Shown: positions 7,331 to 15,417, counted from the stretch's first letter. The stretch: DNA of 18,293 bases from CAVPEW01 sp050247895 (GCA_050247895.1 JBFWTJ010000032.1:1-18293), one strand, 5' to 3'. The notes: generated from the letters alone by a model not told the origin. A program made the numbers and translations.

Positions 7331-7350
7331 CGGCCCCACCGGGATCGGAC

Positions 7351-7378
7351 CCGGGCCGGCGGCCCGGTCACCGACCGG
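7351..7378 (-). terminator. Overlapping GC-rich hairpins after the MFS gene
   Basis: Two perfect stems share bases: CCGGGCC/GGCCCGG (7351-7357 with 7361-7367, 3-nt loop) and CCGGTC/GACCGG (7364-7369 with 7373-7378, 3-nt loop). They are mutually exclusive and follow the MFS stop within 4 nt. No U-tract follows, as is common in high-GC actinobacteria. They may end the tetR-MFS transcript before the adh promoter. Confidence 0.4.
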
Positions 7379-7381
7379 CGG

Positions 7382-8914
7382 TCACTCCAGCGCGACGGCC
7401 CCCTCGGCCCGGACCGACTCGCGCAGCGGCCGCTCCCGCACGGCCAGGGCGCACAGCACCGCGGCCAGGGCCAGGGGCACGACGTACCAGAAGGTCCCGG
7501 CCAGGGCCTCGGCGAACCGCTCGACGTACTCCTGGCGGGCGGCCGGGGCGAGGGTGTCCACGTAACCGGGGTCGAGCGCCCCGTCGCGGGCCACGTCGCC
7601 GACCCGGGCGACCAGGCGGCTGGTGAACATGGCGCCGATCAGCGCCACGCCGAGGGCCCCGCCGATCGATCGGAAGAAGTTGATGGTCGAGGTGGCCACG
7701 CCCAGCTCGCTGCGGGGCACCTCGTTCTGGGTGGCCACGATCATCACCTGCATGGTGAGCCCGTAGGCGCACCCGATGAGCAGGAGGGAGACGGTCGACG
7801 CCAGGCGGCCCGAGGCCGCGCCGAGCAGGCCCACGCTGACCACGCCGACCACGTTCACCACGGTCCCCGCGATGGGGAAGGCCCGGTAGTGCCCGGTGCG
7901 GCTCACGAAGTTGCCGGTGGTCACCGAGGTCAGGACCATCCCGCCCATGAGGGGGATGAGCAGCACGCCCGAGCTGGTGGCCGACACGTCGTTGACCACC
8001 TGGACGAACAGGGGCAGGAAGTTGATGGCCCCGAACATGGACACGCCGAGCAGCACGGCGACGGCACCGGCCAGGCAGAAGGCCCGGAAGCGGAACAGCG
8101 ACAGGGGCAGGAGCGGTTCGGGGACCCGGCGCTCGACGACCACGAAGGCCGCGCCGGTCACCACGGCCAGCGTGCCGAGGCCCACGATCACCGGCGAGCC
8201 CCAGGCGTGCTCGACGCCGCCCCAGCTGGTGACCAGCACGACCGACGCGATGGCCACCGAGAGCAGCGCCGCGCCGGCCAGGTCGACCCGCACGTTGGGC
8301 CGGCGCAGCGAGCGGGGCAGCACCAGGCCGGTGACCAGCAGGGCCAGCGCCCCGATGGGCAGGTTGACGTAGAAGACCCAGCGCCAGGAGAGGTGGTCGG
8401 TGAGGAAGCCGCCGGCGAGCGGGCCCACGACGGTGGCGGCACCGAACGCGGCGCCGAACATCCCCTGGTAGCGGCCCCGCTCGCGGGGGCTGACGACGTC
8501 GGCGATGATCGCCTGGGAGAGCACGACCAGGCCACCCGCGCCGCAGCCCTGGAGGGCCCGCGCCGCGATCATCGCCCCCATCCCGGGGGCCAGGCCGCAC
8601 AGGACGCTGCCCACCAGGAACACGGCGATGGCCGCCTGGTAGAGCGGCCGGCGCCCGTAGAGGTCGCCGAGCTTGCCGTACAGGGGGCTCGTGATCGTGG
8701 CGGTGAGCAGGTACGCCGTCACCACCCAGGAGATGTGGTCGAGGCCACCCAGGTCGCCGACCATCGTGGGCAGGGCGGTGGCCACGATGGTGGTGTCGAG
8801 CGCGCCCAGCACCATGCCGAACATGAGGCCGGAGAAGATGACCAGGCGCTGGCGGTGGGTGAGCTGGTCGCTGGGTGTGTTCGACAGCGCCCGGACGCCG
8901 GCCAGCGTGGTCAT
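7382..8914 (-). CDS. MFS drug/proton antiporter, DHA2 (EmrB/QacA-type)
   Basis: Inner-membrane exporter of 510 aa, expected to have 14 transmembrane helices as in the DHA2 family. Visible motifs are LDTTIVATALPTM in helix 1 (39-51), motif A GKLGDLYGRRP (80-90), antiporter motif C GAAFGAATVVGPLAGGFLTD (154-173) and WRWVFYVNLPIG (177-188). ATG 8914 overlaps the tetR stop (ATGA), so regulator and pump are translationally coupled. This is the usual layout of a self-regulated efflux system. The exported compound is unknown. It lies upstream of the adh-mft operon on the same strand but is separated by hairpins and a possible promoter. Confidence 0.93.
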   Translation of the reverse strand: MTTLAGVRALSNTPSDQLTHRQRLVIFSGLMFGMVLGALDTTIVATALPTMVGDLGGLDHISWVVTAYLLTATITSPLYGKLGDLYGRRPLYQAAIAVFLVGSVLCGLAPGMGAMIAARALQGCGAGGLVVLSQAIIADVVSPRERGRYQGMFGAAFGAATVVGPLAGGFLTDHLSWRWVFYVNLPIGALALLVTGLVLPRSLRRPNVRVDLAGAALLSVAIASVVLVTSWGGVEHAWGSPVIVGLGTLAVVTGAAFVVVERRVPEPLLPLSLFRFRAFCLAGAVAVLLGVSMFGAINFLPLFVQVVNDVSATSSGVLLIPLMGGMVLTSVTTGNFVSRTGHYRAFPIAGTVVNVVGVVSVGLLGAASGRLASTVSLLLIGCAYGLTMQVMIVATQNEVPRSELGVATSTINFFRSIGGALGVALIGAMFTSRLVARVGDVARDGALDPGYVDTLAPAARQEYVERFAEALAGTFWYVVPLALAAVLCALAVRERPLRESVRAEGAVALE

Positions 8915-9531
8915 CGGACCGGTCGGCGGGGCGGCTCGAAGCCGCTGGCGAGGACGCGGAACGCGCTGCGCAGCTCGCGGCCGAGCGCGACCCGGCCACC
9001 CGACGCCCCCCGCTCGCACGCGATCCAGAACGCGCCGAGGGCGGCGTGGGCCACGTAGCGGGGGTAGGGGTCCCGCTCGGGGTCGGTGCCCAGGCGCTCG
9101 GCGACCGACCGGGTGATGGCCTGCTCGAGGGCCGCGTGGGAGGCCACGTAGGCGGCCCGCAGCTGCGGGTGCGCCCGGACCAGGCGCGACCGGGTCAACC
9201 ACTGGGGCCCGACGGAGTCGTCGCGGGTCATGAGCCCGATCAGCACGGCGGCGATGGCCTCGAGGGGGGTCTCCTCGGCCGGGCGCTCCAGCACGGCCAG
9301 GGCGGTGGCGGCCCGCCGGTCGGGGTCGATGCCCAGGATGGCCTCGTCCTTGGTGCCGAAGTGGTTGAAGACGGTGCGGGGCGAGACGTCGGCCTGGGCC
9401 GCGATGTCGTCGACGGTGACGGCGTCGGGCCCCTGGGCCACGGCGAGGTCGAGCGCGGCACGGGCGATGGCCCGGCGGGTCTCGACCTTCTTGCGCTCGC
9501 GCAGGCTCACCGTCGACATGGCCGCGGGCAT
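8911..9531 (-). CDS. TetR/AcrR-family transcriptional regulator
   Basis: 206 aa. The N-terminal three-helix DNA-binding domain (about 17-63) shows VTVDDIAAQADVSPRTVFNHFGTKDEAI; the rest is an all-helical ligand-binding and dimer domain with no recognisable specificity. It probably represses its own tetR-MFS operon and the divergent hydrolase from the shared intergenic region. ATG 9531 is used here; ATG 9519 (MSTVSLRERKK) is an equally good start, and neither has a clear ribosome site. It does not resemble the mycofactocin regulator MftR closely enough to use that name. Confidence 0.88.
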   Translation of the reverse strand: MPAAMSTVSLRERKKVETRRAIARAALDLAVAQGPDAVTVDDIAAQADVSPRTVFNHFGTKDEAILGIDPDRRAATALAVLERPAEETPLEAIAAVLIGLMTRDDSVGPQWLTRSRLVRAHPQLRAAYVASHAALEQAITRSVAERLGTDPERDPYPRYVAHAALGAFWIACERGASGGRVALGRELRSAFRVLASGFEPPRRPVR

Positions 9532-9535
9532 GATG

Positions 9536-9578
9536 GCAGATCATTGCAGTGGCTGCAAGATTGCAGCAAGTGCAGATC
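9536..9578. promoter_or_regulatory. Operator cluster between tetR and the hydrolase
   Basis: Three half-sites alternate in orientation: TTGCAG 9544-9549, CTGCAA 9553-9558, TTGCAG 9561-9566. They form perfect inverted repeats with 3-bp and 2-bp spacers, plus TTGCAGCAA (9561-9569). GCAGATC is repeated at both edges (9536-9542 and 9572-9578). Its place between divergent genes, one a TetR, makes it the likely TetR operator controlling both directions. Confidence 0.6.
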
Positions 9579-9586
9579 GAGGACCG

Positions 9587-9592
9587 TATGAT
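9587..9592 (+). promoter_or_regulatory. Putative -10 box of the hydrolase (leaderless)
   Basis: TATGAT is close to the -10 consensus and ends 7 nt before ATG 9600, so transcription would begin at or near the start codon. A TTGCAG half-site 20 nt upstream could act as a weak, somewhat distant -35. Confidence 0.5.
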
Positions 9593-9599
9593 CGCACCC

Positions 9600-10463
9600 A
9601 TGGGGACGACCACCTTCGAAGGCGCCGACGGCCTCCGCCTGGTCGGCGACGAGGCCGGCCCGGCCGACGGCCCCGCCGTCCTGCTCCTCCACGGCGGGGG
9701 CCAGACCCGCCACTCCTGGCACGGCACGGCCGCGACCCTGGCCGAGCGGGGCTGGCACGCCATCTCGCTCGACCTGCGGGGCCACGGCGACAGCGACTGG
9801 GACCCCGACGCCGACTACACCCGCGAGGCCTTCGCCGCCGACATCACCGCGGTCGCCCGGCGCTTCGACCCCCGGCCCGCGCTGGTCGGGGCCAGCCTCG
9901 GGGGCATCTCGGCCATGATCGCCATCGCGGCGGGTGGCGGGGGCACCGAGGTCGCCTCCTCGCTGGTCCTGGTCGACATCGCCCACAAGACCGACGAGGC
10001 CGGCCGCCTGCGCATCCGCGCCTTCATGGCGGCGCGGCCCGAGGGCTTCGCCGACCTGGAGGAGGTGGCCGACGCCATCGCCGCCTTCAACCCCCACCGC
10101 CCCCGTCCCACCGACCTGTCCGGGCTCCACAAGAACGTGCGGCAGCGCCCCGACGGGCGCTACGTGTGGCACTGGGACCCGCGGTTCCTCGACGAGCGGG
10201 GCCACGTCGACGAGGCCCGCTCGACCGTGGAGCCGGCCCAGCTCGAGAAGGCCGCGGCCTCGCTGCGCCTCCCGACCCTGCTGGTGCGGGGCCGGTCCAG
10301 CGACCTGCTCACCGAGGACGGCGCCCAGGCCTTCCTGGACCTGGTCCCCCACGCCGAGTTCGCCGACGTCGCCGGCGCCGGCCACATGGTGGCCGGCGAC
10401 CGCAACGACGTGTTCAACCGGTCGATCCTCGAGTTCCTGGAGCGCCACCGGCCCGCCGGCTGA
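9600..10463 (+). CDS. Alpha/beta-fold hydrolase
   Basis: Serine hydrolase of 287 aa, cytosolic. Oxyanion region HGGGQ at 31-35, DLRGHGDSD at 58-66, nucleophile elbow GASLGG with Ser99, acid Asp235 (GRSSDLL), base His262 (GAGHMV). A helical cap lies between about 125 and 215. The family includes esterases, epoxide hydrolases and C-C bond hydrolases, and the sequence does not separate these. Start: ATG 9600 fits leaderless transcription from TATGAT; ATG 9588 has a GAGGA ribosome site and would add MIAP. Divergent from tetR-MFS across the operator cluster, it may degrade the compound that the pump exports or the regulator senses. Confidence 0.88.
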   Translation: MGTTTFEGADGLRLVGDEAGPADGPAVLLLHGGGQTRHSWHGTAATLAERGWHAISLDLRGHGDSDWDPDADYTREAFAADITAVARRFDPRPALVGASLGGISAMIAIAAGGGGTEVASSLVLVDIAHKTDEAGRLRIRAFMAARPEGFADLEEVADAIAAFNPHRPRPTDLSGLHKNVRQRPDGRYVWHWDPRFLDERGHVDEARSTVEPAQLEKAAASLRLPTLLVRGRSSDLLTEDGAQAFLDLVPHAEFADVAGAGHMVAGDRNDVFNRSILEFLERHRPAG

Positions 10464-10493
10464 CGTGCGCCCCGGCCGCAGGCGGGTCCCACC

Positions 10494-10518
10494 CCCCGGG
10501 GCCCCGCCGGCGCCGGCG
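10494..10518. terminator. GC palindromes between convergent genes
   Basis: CCCCGGGG (10494-10501) and the 14-bp perfect palindrome CGCCGGCGCCGGCG (10505-10518) fill the 59-nt gap between the hydrolase stop and the flavin reductase stop. Either could end transcription from both sides. No U-tract is present. Confidence 0.3.
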
Positions 10519-10522
10519 TCGC

Positions 10523-11014
10523 TCAGCCCCCCGGTGGGTGCCCGGCCTCGACGTCGGCCACCGCGGCCAGGCGCAGCGGGCCGAAGGCGGGCGTGGCGCC
10601 GACCTCGACCGGCTCGAGGACCACGCACTCGTGGTCGCCGGCCCCGGCGAGGCGCGCCACCGGCCGCCCCACGAACCGGTGGGGGCAGGCGCGCAGCAGC
10701 GGGACCCCGTCCGGTCCCGGCACCCAGTCGCAGCGGGCGAACTTGTCCACCTCGTCGCCCGTCGATCCGCCGAACAGCGCGGCCAGGTCGTGCTGGCTCC
10801 GCTCGAGCAGGTGGACGGCGAGCACCGGTGCCGACCGGGACAGCCGGGTGGTGCGGTTGGCCTCGGACAGCCACACCGCGTACCGCTCGGGCTCGATGCT
10901 GCACTGGCTGTGGAAGCCGACCAGGCAACCGGCCCGCTCGCCGGCCACCGCCACGGTGACCACGGCCAGCGCCGGGTCCAGCGGGGCGACCAGGTCGCCC
11001 AGGCCGCCGGCCAC
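10523..11014 (-). CDS. Flavin reductase-like, FMN-binding split-barrel protein
   Basis: 163 aa. The layout matches the flavin-reductase-like domain: early strand LAVVTVAVAGERAGCLVGFHSQCSIEP, then VWLSEANRTTRLSRSAPVLAVHLL, FGGSTGDEVDKFARCDW (FG...DKF motif) and LACPH-like RACPHRFVGR with a final valine-rich strand. Such proteins bind FMN and often supply reduced flavin to a monooxygenase, but no monooxygenase lies nearby. GTG 11014 begins one nucleotide after the cupin stop (TGA-G-GTG), suggesting termination-reinitiation coupling. The exact activity is uncertain; it could also be a flavin-dependent stress protein. Confidence 0.8.
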   Translation of the reverse strand: MAGGLGDLVAPLDPALAVVTVAVAGERAGCLVGFHSQCSIEPERYAVWLSEANRTTRLSRSAPVLAVHLLERSQHDLAALFGGSTGDEVDKFARCDWVPGPDGVPLLRACPHRFVGRPVARLAGAGDHECVVLEPVEVGATPAFGPLRLAAVADVEAGHPPGG

Positions 11015-11015
11015 C

Positions 11016-11417
11016 TCAGTGACCGTGCTCCTCCTCGGCCGCGTCGGCCTCGGCCTTGGTCCGGTGCACCGTGCCCGGCGGGTGCTCGGGCGGCGAGTAG
11101 ATCGAGTAGAGCTTCACCTCTCGATCGCCGGTGTTGACCACGTTGTGCCAGGTCCCGGCCGGGATGATCATCGCCCAGTCGTCGGCCACGTCGTGGCTCT
11201 CGTCCACGCCCTCGCCGGTCCGGCCCAGGTCGAGGCGGGCCTCGCCCTGCTCGATGCGCAGGAACTGGTCGAGGTGGCCGTGGGCCTCCCAGCCGATCTC
11301 CTCGCCCACGCCCAACCGCATCACGGTGAGCTGGGCGTGGGTGCCGGTGTGCACCACCGTGCGGAAGGTGTCGTTGTCGAGCGTGACCTTCTCGATGTTG
11401 CCGACCCAGGCGAGCAT
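11016..11417 (-). CDS. Single-domain cupin
   Basis: 133 aa, small beta-barrel protein of the mannose-6-phosphate isomerase-like cupin group. Motif 1 is HGHLDQFLRIEQG with likely metal ligands His46, His48 and Glu56 or Gln51; motif 2 is PAGTWHNVVNTG with His91. The C-terminus is a charged tail (PPGTVHRTKAEADAAEEEHGH). ATG 11417 has an AGGAGG ribosome site at 11423-11428. The enzymatic or binding role cannot be inferred from the fold. It is co-transcribed with the flavin reductase-like gene. Confidence 0.87.
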   Translation of the reverse strand: MLAWVGNIEKVTLDNDTFRTVVHTGTHAQLTVMRLGVGEEIGWEAHGHLDQFLRIEQGEARLDLGRTGEGVDESHDVADDWAMIIPAGTWHNVVNTGDREVKLYSIYSPPEHPPGTVHRTKAEADAAEEEHGH

Positions 11418-11451
11418 GGGGACCTCCTGCGGTGCTCGGGCGCCGGGGCCG

Positions 11452-11457
11452 AACCTA
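11452..11457 (-). promoter_or_regulatory. Putative -10 box of the cupin-flavin reductase pair
   Basis: TAGGTT on the minus strand (TANNNT pattern) would start transcription near 11445 and give a leader of about 28 nt containing the AGGAGG ribosome site. No clear -35 box. Confidence 0.4.
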
Positions 11458-11459
11458 GT

Positions 11460-11484
11460 GCGGGCGCGCCCGGTGGGCGCCCGC
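11460..11484 (-). terminator. Hairpin directly after the adenylate cyclase gene
   Basis: GCGGGCGC (11460-11467) pairs with GCGCCCGC (11477-11484), an 8-bp all-GC stem with a 9-nt loop. It abuts the cyclase stop codon and precedes the cupin promoter. No U-tract. Confidence 0.45.
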
Positions 11485-12120
11485 TCAGGTCCGGACGACC
11501 GCGGGGTCGGCTCGGCGGGCCGAACCGGCGCACGCCGCGCTGCAGAACCAGGTCGAGGCCTCCTGCACGGCGGTGGCGCGGGGGATGGTCAGGCCGCAGA
11601 CCGGGTCGGTGACCGGGTCGTCGCCGGCGTCCACGATCGACAGGCGGACCAGGTCGATGGTGGCGTCGAAGCCCTTGACCTGCACCGGCGGGGCCGGGGA
11701 CGCCTCGACCCAGGCCGGCAGCCCGGGCACCAACGTCGCGGTGGCCAGCAGCTCGTGGGGCCGGGCCTGGTCGCAGAGCCGCGACGCCACGTTGACCGGG
11801 CGGCCGATGTAGTCGTCGCCCTCGAACATGATGACCGGGCCGGCGTCCATCCCGGCCCGCATGGCCAGGGTGGGCAGCGCGTCGTCCATGCGGGAGCCGA
11901 TCTCGATGATCGCCGCGGTCAGCCCGTCGACGTCGGTCGACGAGAGCATGGCGCCGTCGCCCAGCCACTTGACCACCCGGACACCGCGGCGGGCCGCGAT
12001 CTCGCGCATGACCGTGCGCATCTCGGCCAGCACCAGCACGGCGCGCTCGTCACCCCGGTTCTCGGTGAAGGCGGTGAACCCGGAGAGGTCGACGAAGGCG
12101 AAGCACCGTTGGACGCGCAT
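11485..12120 (-). CDS. Class III adenylate cyclase with C-terminal YHS-type metal-binding domain
   Basis: 211 aa. The cyclase domain (about 1-160) has both metal aspartates, Asp11 (FVDLSGFT) and Asp55 (LGDGAM), substrate-selecting Lys51 and Asp103, and transition-state Asn110 and Arg114 (NVASRL). All residues needed for ATP to cAMP conversion as a homodimer therefore appear present. Residues about 168-207 (DPVTDPVCGLTI...TWFCSAACAG) look like a YHS/TRASH metal-binding domain with Cys175, Cys193 and Cys197. No membrane segment or signal peptide is seen. ATG 12120 has no clear ribosome site. The gene is separated from icmF by 83 nt. Metal or redox control of cAMP synthesis is an inference from the fusion. 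Confidence 0.88.
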   Translation of the reverse strand: MRVQRCFAFVDLSGFTAFTENRGDERAVLVLAEMRTVMREIAARRGVRVVKWLGDGAMLSSTDVDGLTAAIIEIGSRMDDALPTLAMRAGMDAGPVIMFEGDDYIGRPVNVASRLCDQARPHELLATATLVPGLPAWVEASPAPPVQVKGFDATIDLVRLSIVDAGDDPVTDPVCGLTIPRATAVQEASTWFCSAACAGSARRADPAVVRT

Positions 12121-12203
12121 GTGGGCGTCATCCCACCACGGACGGGCCGGGGGCGGTCAAGCCACGACCCCGCCGGCCGCCACCGGGCGGGCGGGACCGG
12201 GGC

Positions 12204-15200
12204 TCAGACGTTGCGGCGGTAGCGGCCGCCGACCTCGAACAGGGCCTGGGTGATCTGGCCGAGGCTGCACACCCGCACCGCGTCGACCAGCACGGCGAAG
12301 AGGTTGTCGCCGGCCAGGGCCGCCTTGCGGAGCCGGTCGAGGGCGGCGGGGGCCTCCTCGGCGTGGCGGGCCTGGAAGTCGCGCAGCCGCCGGAGCTGGC
12401 CCTGCTTCTCCTCCTCGGTGGAGCGGGCCAGGACCACCTCGGTCGGGGCCTGCTCGGGGTGCGGGTTGCGGAACGTGTTGACCCCCACGATGGGCAGGGT
12501 CCCGTCGTGCTTGCGCTGCTCGTAGAGCATGGACTCGTCCTGGATCCGGCCCCGCTGGTAGCCGGTCTCCATGGCACCCAGGACGCCGCCCCGCTCGCTG
12601 ATGCGCTCGAGCTCGGACAGCACCGCCTCCTCGACCAGGTCGGTCAGCTCCTCGATCAGGAAGCCGCCCTGGTTGGGGTTCTCGTTCATCGAGATGCCCC
12701 ACTCCTGGTTGATGACGAGCTGGATGGCCAGCGCCCGGCGGACCGACTCCTCGGTGGGCGTGGTCACCGCCTCGTCGTAGGCGTTGGTGTGCAGGCTGTT
12801 GCACGAGTCGTAGAGGGCGATGAGGGCCTGGAGCGTGGTGCGGATGTCGTTGAAGGCCATCTCCTGGGCGTGCAGCGACCGGCCCGAGGTCTGGATGTGG
12901 TACTTGAGCCGCTGGCTGCGCTCGTCGGCGCCGTAGCGGTCGCGCAGGGCGATGGCCCAGATGCGCCGGGCGACCCGGCCCAGCACCGAGTACTCCGGGT
13001 CCATCCCGTTGGAGAAGAAGAACGACAGGTTGGGGGCGAAGTCGTCGACGTCCATGCCCCGGGCCAGGTACGACTCGACGTAGGTGAACCCGTTGGCCAG
13101 CGTGAAGGCGAGCTGGCTGATGGGGTTCGCGCCGGCCTCGGCGATGTGGTAGCCGCTGATCGACACCGAGTAGAAGCGGCGGACCTCGTGCTCGACGAAC
13201 CACTCCTGGATGTCGGCCATCACCCCGAGCGAGAACTCGGTGGAGAAGATGCAGGTGTTCTGGCCCTGGTCCTCCTTGAGGATGTCGGCCTGGACCGTGC
13301 CCCGCACGTTGCGCAGCACCCACTCCCGCAGCTCGGCGGCCTCCTCGGCGGTGGGCGGCCGGCCGTGGTCGGCGGCGAAGGCGTCGAGCCGCTGGTCGAT
13401 CGCCGTGCCGAGGAACATGGCCAGGATCGTGGGGGCCGGGCCGTTGATCGTCATGGACACCGACGTGGTCGGGTCGCACAGGTCGAAGCCCCCGTAGAGG
13501 ACCTTCATGTCGTCGAGGGTGGCCACCGACACGCCGGCGTTGCCCACCTTGCCGTAGATGTCGGGCCGCTCGTCGGGGTCGAAGCCGTAGAGGGTGACCG
13601 AGTCGAACGCGGTCGACAGCCGCGTCGCGGGCTGGCCCTCGGCCAGCAGGTGGAAGCGGCGGTTGGTGCGGGCCGGGTCGCCCTCGCCGGCGAACATGCG
13701 GGCCGGGTGCTCGTCGGCCCGCCGCAGCGGGAACACGCCCGCGGTGTAGGGGAAGTGGCCCGGGAGGTGCTCGGCCCGCAGCCAGCGCAGCAGGTCGCCG
13801 TCGTCGTGGAGGCGGGGCAGGGCCAGGCGGGGGACCCGGGTGCCCGACAGGGACTCGCGGGGCTCGAGGTCGCGGGTCGACGCCGCGATCTGGGGCCAGC
13901 GGTCCAGCAGCGAGCGGGTGTCCTCGCCGATCCCGGCCGCGGCCTCGCCCAGCGCGGCGTCCAGGGCGGCGGTGTCGGCGCCCCGGTCGGCCAGCACGTC
14001 GCGCGCCGCGCCCAGGCGCTGCACGGTGCGGGCGGCCAGGGCCTGGTCCTCGGTCCGCCGGTGGTAGCCGCGGACGGCCTCGGCCACCTCGGCCAGGTAG
14101 CGGCTCCGGGTGCCGGGGATCAGGGGGGCGACCTTGGTCGAGACCCGGCCCTCGACGGGGGCCAGCGCGCCACCGGGCACGGCCAGGCCCCGCTCCTCGA
14201 GGCGGTCCCGCAGGTGCAGGTAGAGCGCGGTGACCCCGTCGTCGTTGAACCGGGAGGCGATGGTGCCGAACACCGGCATGTCCTCGGGTGCGGCCCCGAA
14301 GTCCTCCCGGTTGCGGACCATCTGCCGGCGCACGTCGCGCAGGGCGTCCTCGGCGCCGCGGCGCTCGAACTTGTTGATGGCCACCGCGGCGGCGAAGTCG
14401 AGCATGTCGATCTTCTCGAGCTGGCTGGCCGCGCCGAACTCGGGCGTCATCACGTAGAGGGGGACGTCGACGTGGTCGACGATCCCGGCGTCGCCCTGGC
14501 CGATGCCGGGCGTCTCGACGATCACGACGTCGGCGCCCCAGGCCTTGGCCGCGACGACGACGTCGTCGATGGCGGCGGGGACCTCCCCGCCCGCGTCGCG
14601 GGTGGCCAGCGAGCGGAAGAACACCTGGGGGCTGTCCAGCGCGTTCATGCGGATGCGGTCGCCGAGCAGGGCCCCGCCGCCCCGGCGCCGGGTCGGGTCC
14701 ACCGCCAGCACGGCGATGCGGAGCTTGTCGTCCTGGTCGAGGCGGAAGCGGCGCAGCAGCTCGTCGGTCAGCGAGGACTTGCCCGAGCCGCCCGTGCCGG
14801 TGATGCCGAGCACGGGCACGGTCCGCCGGGCGGCGGCCTGCCGCAGCTCGTCGCGCAGCCCGTCGGGCAGGCGCCCGAGCTCGAGGGCGGTGATGGCGCG
14901 GGCCAGGTCGCGCTGGTCGCCGGTCAGCACGCCGGCCACCGTGGTCAGCGGCCCCGCCGCGTGGGCGTCGACCGGGTCGACGTCGGCGTCGCGCACGATC
15001 TGGTTGACCATGGCGGCCAGGCCCATCCGCTGGCCGTCGTCGGGCGAGAAGATCCGGGCCACCCCGTAGGCGTGGAGCTCGTCGATCTCGGCCGGGACGA
15101 TGACCCCTCCCCCACCGCCGTAGACCCTCACGTGGTCGGCGCCGCGGCGGCGCAGCTCGTCGACCAGGTAGCGGAAGTACTCGACGTGCCCGCCCTGGTA

Positions 15201-15416
15201 CGAGGACACCGCGACGGCCTGGGCGTCCTCCTGGAGGGCGGCGACGAGGACCTCGTCGACCGAGCGGTTGTGGCCCAGGTGGACGACCTCGCACCCCTGG
15301 ACCTGGAGGATCCGCCGCATGATGTTGATCGACGCGTCGTGCCCGTCGAACAGGCTGGCCGCGGTCACCACCCGGACCGGGTGGCGGGGCACGTGGAGGC
15401 CGGGCACCTCGGCCAC
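12204..15416 (-). CDS. icmF: Fused isobutyryl-CoA mutase IcmF
   Basis: 1070-aa adenosylcobalamin enzyme interconverting isobutyryl-CoA and n-butyryl-CoA (also isovaleryl/pivalyl-CoA), fused to its own G-protein chaperone. Order: B12 domain (about 1-150) with DGHD at 24-27, His26 being the cobalt ligand; MeaB-like GTPase (about 200-420) with P-loop GTGGSGKS 207-214, ETPGIGQGD, and NKFE as the base-reading loop; then the substrate-binding mutase barrel (about 540-1070). Specificity positions equivalent to the Tyr and Arg of methylmalonyl-CoA mutase are Phe575 (RMFAG) and Gln719 (GQNTCIF), the isobutyryl-CoA mutase pair. GTG 15416 starts 1 nt after the fadB2 stop. Length matches the family. Confidence 0.96.
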   Translation of the reverse strand: MAEVPGLHVPRHPVRVVTAASLFDGHDASINIMRRILQVQGCEVVHLGHNRSVDEVLVAALQEDAQAVAVSSYQGGHVEYFRYLVDELRRRGADHVRVYGGGGGVIVPAEIDELHAYGVARIFSPDDGQRMGLAAMVNQIVRDADVDPVDAHAAGPLTTVAGVLTGDQRDLARAITALELGRLPDGLRDELRQAAARRTVPVLGITGTGGSGKSSLTDELLRRFRLDQDDKLRIAVLAVDPTRRRGGGALLGDRIRMNALDSPQVFFRSLATRDAGGEVPAAIDDVVVAAKAWGADVVIVETPGIGQGDAGIVDHVDVPLYVMTPEFGAASQLEKIDMLDFAAAVAINKFERRGAEDALRDVRRQMVRNREDFGAAPEDMPVFGTIASRFNDDGVTALYLHLRDRLEERGLAVPGGALAPVEGRVSTKVAPLIPGTRSRYLAEVAEAVRGYHRRTEDQALAARTVQRLGAARDVLADRGADTAALDAALGEAAAGIGEDTRSLLDRWPQIAASTRDLEPRESLSGTRVPRLALPRLHDDGDLLRWLRAEHLPGHFPYTAGVFPLRRADEHPARMFAGEGDPARTNRRFHLLAEGQPATRLSTAFDSVTLYGFDPDERPDIYGKVGNAGVSVATLDDMKVLYGGFDLCDPTTSVSMTINGPAPTILAMFLGTAIDQRLDAFAADHGRPPTAEEAAELREWVLRNVRGTVQADILKEDQGQNTCIFSTEFSLGVMADIQEWFVEHEVRRFYSVSISGYHIAEAGANPISQLAFTLANGFTYVESYLARGMDVDDFAPNLSFFFSNGMDPEYSVLGRVARRIWAIALRDRYGADERSQRLKYHIQTSGRSLHAQEMAFNDIRTTLQALIALYDSCNSLHTNAYDEAVTTPTEESVRRALAIQLVINQEWGISMNENPNQGGFLIEELTDLVEEAVLSELERISERGGVLGAMETGYQRGRIQDESMLYEQRKHDGTLPIVGVNTFRNPHPEQAPTEVVLARSTEEEKQGQLRRLRDFQARHAEEAPAALDRLRKAALAGDNLFAVLVDAVRVCSLGQITQALFEVGGRYRRNV

Positions 15417-15417
15417 C

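Noticed and set aside
3530..9058. Long plus-strand open frames opposite the mft operon and MFS gene (3530-5905 and 6524-9058)
   Set aside because: Low-complexity translations antisense to conserved genes; no start-site support and no family resemblance.
8911..9531. TetR as the mycofactocin regulator MftR
   Set aside because: It is coupled to an MFS pump and faces a hydrolase, its half-sites are absent from the adh-mft leader, and it does not match MftR as I remember it.
12121..12136. Inverted repeat GTGGG-CGTCAT-CCCAC at the cyclase start
   Set aside because: Only 5-bp arms in GC-rich DNA, no promoter box beside it; too likely by chance.
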